Assembly (NCBI RefSeq): GCF_002115805.1 | Contig: NZ_JFKC01000029.1 | Span: forward strand, 1-38,322 | Source of the DNA: Marivita geojedonensis | GTDB taxonomy: Bacteria; Pseudomonadota; Alphaproteobacteria; Rhodobacterales; Rhodobacteraceae | Direction of reading: 5' to 3' | DNA: 38,322 nucleotides | In this document: positions 1 to 6,834 of the stretch, piece after piece | Numbering within the stretch: position 1 is the first letter of the stretch | How the letters are laid out: each line of letters opens with the position of its first letter | Translations under genes and position numbers: made by a program | Notes under the pieces: generated by a model | Seen by the model: only the letters and a program-made list of their open reading frames with translations | The model's database searches: none | Told to the model about the DNA's origin: nothing

Positions 1-76
1 GCGTTGTGATCAAGGTAAACCCGCCCCACTCAAACCGCCCCCGGCATCTTTGGGCCCCATATACCTCGGGGGTGAA

Positions 77-133
77 TTGGCCGCAGGCCAAGAGGGGGCA
101 GCGCCCCCTGCCCATCGGATTGGCGCAGCCAAT
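77..133. repeat. Three tandem short hairpins downstream of iscR
   Basis: Three perfect 6-bp inverted repeats, each with a 3-nt loop, follow one another: 77-82 with 86-91 (TTGGCC/GGCCAA, loop GCA), 94-99 with 103-108 (GGGGGC/GCCCCC, loop AGC), and 119-124 with 128-133 (ATTGGC/GCCAAT, loop GCA). They begin 10 bases beyond the iscR stop codon, read in its direction of transcription. No T-run follows, so they do not look like a classical intrinsic terminator. They could attenuate or stabilise an mRNA that continues into the next gene (off the window), or be REP-like extragenic repeats. The 142 bases left of iscR hold no gene that I can support. Confidence 0.5.
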
Positions 134-142
134 GCGATCCCA

Positions 143-601
143 TCAGTCATCCACCACGGCAAAAAGGTTCGGCACCGCCGGACAGGGCGCCAGCGTATTG
201 CCCACGACATCCGACAACCGGGTCTGGTGCAGAAACACATAAACATGCGCCGACAGCCCTTCCCAAAGGCGATTGGTCATGGATTGCGCCCGACTGCCCG
301 ACAGCCCGCCCGACGCACCCGCGCCCTTGTGCATCGCATCGACCGTCTCATCCACCGCCGACAGCACGTCCACCACCCGAATCTCGCTCGCCGGTTTGGC
401 AAGACGGTAGCCGCCCCCCGGCCCGCGCACAGATGTGACCAGCCCGGCCCGGCGCAGCTTGACGAAAAGCTGTTCGAGATACGGCAAGGACACGTCCTGC
501 CGCTGCGCGATATCGCCCAGGGTCACAAGCGTGCCGTCCGGCTGCAAGGCGATGTCCGCCAGGGCAACCATCGCATACCGGCCTTTTGTACTCAGTTTCA
601 T
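143..601 (-). CDS. iscR: Rrf2-family Fe-S cluster regulator IscR
   Basis: Winged-helix transcription regulator of 152 residues that in this family senses Fe-S status and controls Fe-S assembly genes. The N-terminus (MKLSTKGRYAM) and the HTH/wing (SLPYLEQLF, then VRGPGGGYRLA near residue 60) are typical of Rrf2/IscR. Escherichia coli IscR binds its [2Fe-2S] cluster through three cysteines at 92-104. Here that stretch has none, and the only cysteine is Cys140 close to the C-terminus. Alphaproteobacterial IscR proteins (for example in Rhodobacter sphaeroides) are known to lack the classical triad. I chose the ATG at 601; a 10-residue longer frame upstream lacks family similarity. The family usually heads an isc/suf operon, which here would lie off the left edge. 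An Irr-box-like palindrome lies 90 bp upstream. Confidence 0.9.
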   Translation of the reverse strand: MKLSTKGRYAMVALADIALQPDGTLVTLGDIAQRQDVSLPYLEQLFVKLRRAGLVTSVRGPGGGYRLAKPASEIRVVDVLSAVDETVDAMHKGAGASGGLSGSRAQSMTNRLWEGLSAHVYVFLHQTRLSDVVGNTLAPCPAVPNLFAVVDD

Positions 602-689
602 GGCTGTCCCCCAAACAACCCTGCGACACAATTGACCTTGAAGGGCCGATTGCCTATGTGCGGATAACCATTTCCGGAACCCTCCGGAT

Positions 690-704
690 TTAGAATTGTT
701 CTAA
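690..704. promoter_or_regulatory. Irr-box-like (iron control element) palindrome
   Basis: TTAGAA-ttg-TTCTAA is a perfect 6-bp inverted repeat with a 3-bp spacer in the divergent region between iscR (start 601, minus) and the hydrolase (start 776, plus). It resembles the iron control element bound by the haem-responsive regulator Irr in Rhizobiales and Rhodobacterales, where Fe-S assembly operons are known targets. The resemblance is seen in sequence; binding is inferred. It could act on either flanking gene. Confidence 0.55.
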
Positions 705-775
705 GAAGCCTGAGTGAAGCTGTCAAGATTAACCCCGCAGCCTCGCCCGTGCCCAGTCAGGAGCCACCACCGCCT

Positions 776-1429
776 ATGCCCGAGGTGATTTTTCCCGGAC
801 CCGAAGGCCGCCTCGAAGGCCGCTACCACCCGCAGAAGGAAAGCGATGCACCGATCGCGATCATCCTGCATCCCCACCCGCAGTTCGGCGGGACGATGAA
901 CAACAAGGTGGTCTACAACCTGCATTACGCCTTCTACAACATGGGCTTCACCGTGCTGCGCTTCAATTTCCGCGGCGTCGGGCGCAGCCAGGGCGAATAC
1001 GATCAGGGGATTGGCGAGTTGTCCGATGCCGCCTCCGCGCTGGACTACCTCCAGTCAATGAACAACAACTCCAAGCACTGCTGGGTCGCAGGCTTCAGCT
1101 TTGGCGCCTGGATCGGCATGCAGCTTCTGATGCGCCGCCCCGAGATCACCGGCTTCATCTCGGTCAGCCCGCCCGCCAACATGTACGACTTCTCGTTCCT
1201 GGCACCCTGCCCGTCTTCGGGCCTGATCATCAACGGGACCGGCGACCGGGTTGCACCGCCTGCCGACACCACCGCGCTGGTCAACAAGCTGTCCGAGCAG
1301 AAAGGCATCACCGTCACCCATACCGAGATCGAGGGTGCGGACCATTTCTTCAAGGAACCGCATATGGACACGATGATCGATCACGTGACCACCTATGTGA
1401 AACGCCGCCTGACCGAAAACAGCCGCTGA
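776..1429 (+). CDS. Alpha/beta hydrolase (dienelactone-hydrolase-like, cytosolic)
   Basis: A 217-residue alpha/beta hydrolase. The nucleophile elbow GFSFGAW puts the serine at about residue 108. The acid is probably Asp157 in NGTGDRVAP, and the histidine is His190 in GADHFF, so the triad looks complete. The early LHPHPQFGGTMNN segment is typical of the small alpha/beta hydrolases often annotated as 'dienelactone hydrolase' or YfhR/CocE-like. No signal peptide is visible. I chose the ATG at 776, which has AGGAG 12 bases upstream; a GTG at 749 would add nine residues with no ribosome site. The substrate cannot be read from sequence. The gene is followed after 10 bases by a small gene, probably co-transcribed. 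Confidence 0.85.
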   Translation: MPEVIFPGPEGRLEGRYHPQKESDAPIAIILHPHPQFGGTMNNKVVYNLHYAFYNMGFTVLRFNFRGVGRSQGEYDQGIGELSDAASALDYLQSMNNNSKHCWVAGFSFGAWIGMQLLMRRPEITGFISVSPPANMYDFSFLAPCPSSGLIINGTGDRVAPPADTTALVNKLSEQKGITVTHTEIEGADHFFKEPHMDTMIDHVTTYVKRRLTENSR

Positions 1430-1439
1430 GGATCGCATC

Positions 1440-1682
1440 ATGTCGACGATGGTCGAAGACCTCGCTGAAAAGCTCGCCGACGATACGCTGAAGGCGATGA
1501 AGCACCTGAACAACGACCGCTTCTTCATGGAAGTCGCGGCGGAACTGGGCGCGGCATCGACCACGCTGGAAGAGGCCTATCTCACGGCCATCCGCGTGCG
1601 CCTTGCCGAACGCAAGGCCCGCGCCTTTATCCGCGCCCGCATCGAAAGCCACCAAAGGGGCGAACCGCAGCCGGAGAACTGA
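1440..1682 (+). CDS. Small conserved-type helical protein of unknown function
   Basis: An 80-residue soluble protein that I do not recognise by name. It is strongly alpha-helical in appearance and charged, with an Arg/Lys-rich C-terminal half (RVRLAERKARAFIRARIE) and no cysteine, signal peptide or membrane segment. It starts 10 bases after the hydrolase stop and is followed by the HD-domain gene after 38 bases, so it probably belongs to the same transcript. Coding is supported by its codon use and tight spacing. No function is proposed. Confidence 0.7.
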   Translation: MSTMVEDLAEKLADDTLKAMKHLNNDRFFMEVAAELGAASTTLEEAYLTAIRVRLAERKARAFIRARIESHQRGEPQPEN

Positions 1683-1720
1683 GCCGCGGCCGTCCCGATG
1701 GATCATCCCGAAGAGGTGCC

Positions 1721-2299
1721 ATGTCCCGCCTGGACCAGCAACTGGCGTTCCTGACCGAAGCGGACCGTCTGAAATCGGTGCTGCGCGCAACCACGCTCTG
1801 CGACGGCTCGCGCATGGAAAACAGCGCCGAACATTCGTGGCACATCGCGCTCTATGCATTGGTGCTGGCCGAACACTCCGAAACCGACCTCGACACCGGG
1901 CGCATTCTGAAGATGCTGCTCCTGCATGATCTTGTCGAAATCGACGCCGGGGATGCGCCGGTGTTCGGAGACCACGATGCCGAAGCGCTCGCCGCCCGCG
2001 AATCCGCTGCGGCCGACCGGATCTTCGGCCTGCTGCCCGAGGATCAGGCGCGGGCATTCCGCGCGCTCTGGGACGAGTTCGAAGCCAACGAAACCCCTGA
2101 AGCGCAGTTCGCCAAATCCATCGACCGGATGCAGCCGCCGATGCAGAACCTCGCCTCGGGTGGCGGCTCCTGGATCGACTACAACGTGACGCTGGACATG
2201 TTCGAAACCCGGATCGGCCCCAAAATCAACAATGGCGCGCCCCGCATCTGGGCCTGGCTGCAACCGAGGGTCGCCGCATTTTTTGCCGCGCGCGACTGA
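1721..2299 (+). CDS. HD-domain phosphohydrolase, YfbR/HDDC2 (5'-deoxynucleotidase) type
   Basis: A 192-residue HD-superfamily hydrolase. The metal-binding residues are visible in order: His38 in NSAEHSW, His69-Asp70 in LLLHDLVEIDAGD, and Asp135 in KSIDRMQP. This spacing and the LVEIDAGD sequence match the YfbR/HDDC2 group, whose characterised members dephosphorylate 5'-deoxynucleoside monophosphates. A purine-rich ribosome site (GAAGAGGT) precedes the ATG. Length is normal for the group. The exact substrate is inferred from family only. Confidence 0.85.
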   Translation: MSRLDQQLAFLTEADRLKSVLRATTLCDGSRMENSAEHSWHIALYALVLAEHSETDLDTGRILKMLLLHDLVEIDAGDAPVFGDHDAEALAARESAAADRIFGLLPEDQARAFRALWDEFEANETPEAQFAKSIDRMQPPMQNLASGGGSWIDYNVTLDMFETRIGPKINNGAPRIWAWLQPRVAAFFAARD

Positions 2300-2350
2300 T
2301 CCGGATTTTTGGTTCTCGCGTCGCTGCAGAACATCGCCTAGGGTGAGCAC

Positions 2351-3097
2351 ATGTCAGACGCGTCTTCCCACCCTCGCACTCTGCTTCTGACCGGTGCAAG
2401 CCGGGGCATTGGCCATGCCACGGTCAAGAAATTCGCCGCCGAAGGCTGGCGCGTGATCAGCTGTTCACGACAGGCCTTCTCCCCGAACTGCCCCTGGCCG
2501 GGTGGGGAGCGAAACCACATCCAGGTCGATCTGAGCGATCCGCAACAGACGATGGAGGCGGTGCGCACGGTCAAGGAACGACTGGACGGCGGGAAGCTGG
2601 ATGCCTTGGTCAACAATGCAGGGATTTCCCCGAAAGGCCCCAAGGGCGAACGTTTGAGCACGCTCGACACCGATCTGCGCGACTGGGGAAAGGTGTTTCA
2701 CGTCAACTTCTTCGCTTCGGTAGTGCTGGGACGCGGATTGAAAGATGAACTTGCACGGGCGCAGGGCGCCATCGTGAACGTCACATCGATTGCCGGATCA
2801 CGCGTGCATCCTTTCGCAGGGGCGGCCTATGCCACCTCCAAAGCAGCGCTCGCTGCATTAACACGGGAAATGGCACATGATTTCGGGCCTTTAGGCGTTC
2901 GGGTGAATGCGATTGCGCCGGGTGAGGTGGAAACCAGCATTCTGAGCGAAGGCACCGACAAGATCGTCGAGAAGCTGCCGATGCGGCGGCTCGGTCAGCC
3001 CTCCGAAGTGGCCGACGTCATCTATTTCCTGTGTTCGGGTCAGAGCGGCTATGTCACCGGCACCGAGATCGAGGTGAATGGCGGGCAGCACGTGTGA
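2351..3097 (+). CDS. SDR-family NAD(P)-dependent oxidoreductase
   Basis: Classical short-chain dehydrogenase of 248 residues. The cofactor motif TGASRGIG is at 14-21, NNAG at 88-91, and the catalytic residues are Asn119, Ser146, Tyr160 and Lys164 (YATSK). The C-terminal TGTEIEVNGGQHV is typical of FabG-like SDRs. A short insertion with CPWPGG follows the first beta-alpha unit. It lies apart from the fab genes of this window, so it is probably not the fatty-acid FabG. The natural substrate is unknown. It ends 24 bases before a long palindrome that separates it from convergent lpdA. Confidence 0.88.
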   Translation: MSDASSHPRTLLLTGASRGIGHATVKKFAAEGWRVISCSRQAFSPNCPWPGGERNHIQVDLSDPQQTMEAVRTVKERLDGGKLDALVNNAGISPKGPKGERLSTLDTDLRDWGKVFHVNFFASVVLGRGLKDELARAQGAIVNVTSIAGSRVHPFAGAAYATSKAALAALTREMAHDFGPLGVRVNAIAPGEVETSILSEGTDKIVEKLPMRRLGQPSEVADVIYFLCSGQSGYVTGTEIEVNGGQHV

Positions 3098-3120
3098 TCC
3101 CCCAAATGCCGCGCCCCCAC

Positions 3121-3180
3121 AATTTTCTGGGGCGGGCCGAGAGTTTTCGTACGAAAAATCTCAAGACCCTCCAGAAAATT
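3121..3180. repeat. Nested 60-bp palindrome between convergent genes
   Basis: Two palindromes share one centre (between 3150 and 3151). The inner core TTTTCGTACGAAAA at 3144-3157 is a perfect 14-bp palindrome, extended by AGAG/TCTC-type pairing at 3139-3142 with 3159-3162. The outer arms 3121-3130 (AATTTTCTGG) and 3171-3180 (CCAGAAAATT) pair perfectly. The segments between core and arms pair poorly. It fills most of the 109-bp gap between the SDR gene and lpdA, which converge. It may be a bidirectional terminator or cruciform, although neither side has a clean T-run, or a protein-binding extragenic repeat. Confidence 0.65.
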
Positions 3181-3206
3181 CTTAGAAGGATTCGGTTAAG
3201 CCAGCC

Positions 3207-4598
3207 CTAAAAATGGATCGCCCGGCCCCAGGCATCCAGCACCGCCTCGTGCATCATCTCTGACAGAGTCGGATGCGGGAACACCGTCTGCATCAGGTCT
3301 TCCTCGGTGGTCTCCAACTGGCGCCCGACCACATAACCCTGGATCAACTCGGTCACTTCCGCGCCCACCATATGCGCGCCCAGAAGCGCGCCGGTTTTCG
3401 CATCGAACACCGTCTTGATAAGGCCTTCCGGTTCCCCAAGCGCAATCGCTTTGCCATTGCCGATGAACGGGAAGCGCCCGACCTTTACCTCTAAGCCTTT
3501 CTCTTTCGCCTGCGCCTCGGTCAGGCCGACGCTGGCCACCTGCGGCTGGCAATAGGTGCAACCCGCGATGCTGTCCGGCTCCACCGCATGCGGATGACCG
3601 CCGGCGATCAGCTCGGCCACCATCACCCCTTCATGGCTGGCTTTGTGCGCGAGCCACGGCGCTCCGGCGATGTCTCCGATGGCGTAGACGCCTTCGACCC
3701 CGGTGCGGCAATGCGGGTCTGTCACCACATGGGTGCGGTCAACCTTCACGCCCAAGGCCTCCAATCCAAGCCCTTCGGTGTTGCCAACGATACCAACGGC
3801 GGAAATGACGGTGTCGAACCCCTCTTTCGTCACCTCGCCGCCCTGTTCGATATGCGCAGTGACTTTGCCCTTGCCGCGATCAAGCCGTTTGACCATCGCC
3901 TTTTCGCGGATTTTCATACCCTGCTTTTCGAACTGTTTCTTTGCGAAACCGCTGATTTCGGCATCCTCAACCGGAAGGATGCGGTCCATCACTTCGACCA
4001 CAGTCGTGTCGGCACCGAGCGTGTTGTAGAAGCTGGCGAATTCGATGCCGATCGCGCCTGAACCGATCACCAGAAGCTTTTTCGGCATCCGGTTCGGCAC
4101 CAGCGCGTGTTTGTAGGTCCAGACCAGTTCGCCATCCGCCTCAAGCCCCGGCAGTTCCCGCGCACGGGCGCCGGTGGCGATGACGATGTTTTTGGCGCTC
4201 AGGTCTTCGACGCCCTTGTCCGTCTTGACCTCAACCTTGCCCTTGGCGGGGATCGTGGCCTCGCCCATCACCACCGTGACCTTGTTCTTCTTCAGCAGAT
4301 GCCCCACCCCGGAATTCAACTGCTTCGCAATCCCGCGCGAGCGTTTGACCACGGCATCGAGGTCGTACCCGATGCCTTCGGCCTTCAGCCCGAATTCCCT
4401 GGCGCGGTGCATGAGGTGGAATACTTCCGACGTGCGCAGCATGGCCTTCGTGGGGATACAGCCCCAGTTGAGGCAGATGCCGCCAAGATGTTCGCGTTCG
4501 ACAACCGCGACGGACAATCCAAGCTGTGCGCCCCGGATGGCGGCGACATAGCCACCGGGGCCTGCGCCGATCACGATCATGTCGAAGCTCTTGCTCAT
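3207..4598 (-). CDS. lpdA: Dihydrolipoyl dehydrogenase (E3 of 2-oxoacid dehydrogenase complexes)
   Basis: A 463-residue FAD flavoprotein that reoxidises dihydrolipoyl groups and passes electrons to NAD+. The FAD motif is GAGPGG at 11-16. The redox disulfide lies in GGICLNWGCIPTKA (Cys42 and Cys47). The NAD-binding GSGAIGIEFA is near the middle, TGVEGVYAIGDIAGAPWLAHKA is the second FAD contact, and the dimer-face motif FPHPTLSEMMHE is C-terminal. No E1 or E2 gene is adjacent, so the partner complex (pyruvate or 2-oxoglutarate) cannot be told from context. The 166-bp upstream gap carries several palindromes and a CtrA-like site. Confidence 0.95.
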   Translation of the reverse strand: MSKSFDMIVIGAGPGGYVAAIRGAQLGLSVAVVEREHLGGICLNWGCIPTKAMLRTSEVFHLMHRAREFGLKAEGIGYDLDAVVKRSRGIAKQLNSGVGHLLKKNKVTVVMGEATIPAKGKVEVKTDKGVEDLSAKNIVIATGARARELPGLEADGELVWTYKHALVPNRMPKKLLVIGSGAIGIEFASFYNTLGADTTVVEVMDRILPVEDAEISGFAKKQFEKQGMKIREKAMVKRLDRGKGKVTAHIEQGGEVTKEGFDTVISAVGIVGNTEGLGLEALGVKVDRTHVVTDPHCRTGVEGVYAIGDIAGAPWLAHKASHEGVMVAELIAGGHPHAVEPDSIAGCTYCQPQVASVGLTEAQAKEKGLEVKVGRFPFIGNGKAIALGEPEGLIKTVFDAKTGALLGAHMVGAEVTELIQGYVVGRQLETTEEDLMQTVFPHPTLSEMMHEAVLDAWGRAIHF

Positions 4599-4680
4599 CG
4601 CCTGCTCTCCTCCCTCAAGGTCAGGTTTGGGGCAAAGCGTAGGCCAAAGCGTCAGGGGTCACAATGGGGCTTGGCGGAAA

Positions 4681-4736
4681 GGTCCGGAACGGACCGAATG
4701 TTTCGCGCGCGAAACAATGGGTCATGCATTCTGACC
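4681..4736. promoter_or_regulatory. Cluster of inverted repeats upstream of lpdA
   Basis: Three inverted repeats lie side by side in the holC-lpdA gap: GGTCCG-gaa-CGGACC at 4681-4695, a perfect 16-bp palindrome GTTTCGCGCGCGAAAC at 4700-4715, and GGTCA-n7-TGACC at 4720-4736. They are 83-138 bp upstream of the lpdA start and 29-84 bases beyond the holC stop. They could be operators for lpdA or terminator hairpins for pepA-holC; no T-run is present, which favours a DNA-binding or processing role. Confidence 0.5.
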
Positions 4737-4738
4737 GT

Positions 4739-4753
4739 TTAACCTTCTGTTAA
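4739..4753. promoter_or_regulatory. CtrA-type site TTAA-N7-TTAA
   Basis: TTAACCTTCTGTTAA matches the full CtrA consensus TTAA-N7-TTAA, with the CC after the first TTAA and the G before the second that occur in many reported sites. It lies 11 bases past the holC stop and about 140 bp upstream of lpdA. In a GC-rich genome an eight-position AT match is uncommon by chance, but one site without flanking promoter evidence is only suggestive. Confidence 0.4.
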
Positions 4754-4764
4754 CGCGTGCAAAA

Positions 4765-5223
4765 TCAGGCCTCGGCCTTCTTCTCCCAGCGCCCCGATTC
4801 TTCGGACCAGTATTGCGCGGAACATCCTGCTCCGGTCAGGGTTCGCCACTGGCCACGGGCGGCATCGACCGCTGCGCGATCGTTGCCATCGAAGAGGATG
4901 CAGACCCGTTCCAACCGGTTCACCTCGTCCGGAGCCACCTCGGCCCCGTCCACGGCCATCAGGCATTGCGGATCGTTTGCTGCCTCATGCGCCACGGTCA
5001 GCAGCACAGGCTGCGCCGCGTCATGCGGCCCACCCGCCAGCCCGTGTGGCAGGAACCCCTCTTCCGGCCCCAGCCACAGCTTCTGATCCAGCCAGTCCAT
5101 CCGCGCGGCATCGGTTCCCCGCACCGTGACGCGCCACCCGGCCTGAAGCGCCTTGCCCAGAAGCATGGGCAAGGTCACCTCGAGTGGCTTTTGCGTCAGG
5201 TGGTAGAAATAGGCCGCGCCCAT
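4765..5223 (-). CDS. holC: DNA polymerase III chi subunit
   Basis: A 152-residue protein matching the HolC/chi family: N-terminal FYHLTQKPLE, a central LWLGPEEGFLPHGL segment, and the C-terminal NRLERVCILFDGND. In characterised replisomes chi links the clamp loader (through psi) to SSB. The start ATG lies 4 bases after the pepA stop, so the two are one transcriptional unit. The pepA-holC pairing is common in proteobacteria. Confidence 0.9.
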   Translation of the reverse strand: MGAAYFYHLTQKPLEVTLPMLLGKALQAGWRVTVRGTDAARMDWLDQKLWLGPEEGFLPHGLAGGPHDAAQPVLLTVAHEAANDPQCLMAVDGAEVAPDEVNRLERVCILFDGNDRAAVDAARGQWRTLTGAGCSAQYWSEESGRWEKKAEA

Positions 5224-5227
5224 GAGA

Positions 5228-6703
5228 TCAGTCCTGCGCCTCGAACCTGTCGGAGATCAGCCGGTCCAGCGCCCGCACGCCCCAGCCGGTGGCCCCTTTC
5301 GGCGACAGATCGAGATCACGTGATACATGAGCAACGCCCGCTATATCCAAGTGAATCCATGGTGTTTCCTCTTTCACAAACCGTTTGAGAAACTGCGCGG
5401 CAGTGATCGATCCGGCAGGACGACCACCAATGTTTTTCATATCGGCCACAGGGGATTTGAGCATGTCATCATAGGCCTGCCCCAGAGGCATCCGCCATGC
5501 GCCCTCGGTCTCGGTCTCAGCCGCTTTCAGGAACGCCGCAGCAAGCGGATCGTCGTTCGAGTAGACAGCCGCGTTTTCGTGCCCCAGCGCGATGATGCAG
5601 GCCCCCGTCAGGGTGGCGAGGTCAATCATCGCGGCGGGTTTCTCACTTTCCTGCGCGTGCCACATCACATCGCACAGAACCAGGCGGCCTTCTGCATCGG
5701 TGTTGATGACTTCGATCGTATCGCCTTTCATGGAGGTCACCACGTCACCGGGGCGCACGGCGCTGCCCGATGGCATGTTTTCCACCAGTCCCACGAGACC
5801 CACGACATTGGCCTTGGCCTTGCGCCGGGCCACAGTATGCATGACGCCCGCGACCACGGCAGCACCGCCCATATCCATGGTCATGTCTTCCATGCCGGCG
5901 GCGGGTTTCAGGGAGATGCCGCCTGTGTCGAAGACAACGCCCTTGCCGATCAGCGCAAGCGGTGCGTCCCCCTTGGCACCGCCCCGCCACCGCATGATGA
6001 CCACCTTGGATGGGCTGTCCGACCCCTGCCCGACACAGAGCAGCGCGCCCATGCCAAGCTTCTTGAGTTCCTTTTCCTCGAGCACCTCGACCTCGACGCC
6101 AAGACCACCCAGCGCTTCGAGCCGCTTGGCGAATTCGGTCGTGGTCAGCACGTTCGCCGGTTCATTCACGAGGTTGCGGGTCAGATGCACCCCCTCGGCC
6201 ACGGCAAGGCGCGGAGCGGCGGCGGCCTGGGCCTCGTCCGGTTTGGTACACATGATCACCGCTTTGCCCAGAGGATCGCCCTTTTTGGTCTTGTGGTCGT
6301 CAAAGCCATAGCCGCGCAGCACAAGCCCAAGGGCGATTTCCTCGGGATGGCGCGTGCTTTCGATCAGCAGGGTCATCTTCGATGCGCCCGCCGCCACGGC
6401 CAGCGCTGCGCCGGTACGGCGCGCCAGGTCGGCTGATGGGCGTCGGGACAGTTTGACCAGATCCACCGCCTCCACCTCGAGACCGGATGGCCAGTTCAGG
6501 GACATCACCTTGCCTTCAGCGAGCTTTTCCCACGCTTCGGACGTGGTTGCCCGGGCAATCGCGCCTTTGGCAAGACGGTTGAGCCGACGTGCTCCCGCAG
6601 TCAGCTTCAGATCGGGGGTGATACAGACCGCAATCCGTCCTTCTGCGGTCGCAAGAGCGTCGAGATCGACAGGCTGAAATGTCAGTGCGCGGAGTTCCGC
6701 CAT
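5228..6703 (-). CDS. pepA: Leucyl aminopeptidase, M17 family
   Basis: A 491-residue cytosolic metalloaminopeptidase. The M17 signature NTDAEGRL is at about 334-341 and supplies Asp336 and Glu338. The other metal or catalytic positions are visible: Lys254 and Asp259 in GKGVVFDTGG, and Asp277 in MDMGGAA. It removes N-terminal residues from peptides using two divalent metals. In E. coli PepA also binds DNA, but nothing here tests that. The start has AGGGAG upstream. The gene diverges from the lpt operon; the 131-bp gap holds a short GCGGG/CCCGC hairpin and no clear promoter that I can fix. Confidence 0.95.
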   Translation of the reverse strand: MAELRALTFQPVDLDALATAEGRIAVCITPDLKLTAGARRLNRLAKGAIARATTSEAWEKLAEGKVMSLNWPSGLEVEAVDLVKLSRRPSADLARRTGAALAVAAGASKMTLLIESTRHPEEIALGLVLRGYGFDDHKTKKGDPLGKAVIMCTKPDEAQAAAAPRLAVAEGVHLTRNLVNEPANVLTTTEFAKRLEALGGLGVEVEVLEEKELKKLGMGALLCVGQGSDSPSKVVIMRWRGGAKGDAPLALIGKGVVFDTGGISLKPAAGMEDMTMDMGGAAVVAGVMHTVARRKAKANVVGLVGLVENMPSGSAVRPGDVVTSMKGDTIEVINTDAEGRLVLCDVMWHAQESEKPAAMIDLATLTGACIIALGHENAAVYSNDDPLAAAFLKAAETETEGAWRMPLGQAYDDMLKSPVADMKNIGGRPAGSITAAQFLKRFVKEETPWIHLDIAGVAHVSRDLDLSPKGATGWGVRALDRLISDRFEAQD

Positions 6704-6834
6704 GTTCTGCTCCCTATCAGGTGTTTGTCATAGGGGTAGCGCCGGTGCGTGCGGTTGACCAGAGGCGGGTTTTCCCGCAAACCCTAGGGGACGGGCTATG
6801 ATGGCCCACTTTATATCGTGTGAAGGGGTCCGCC

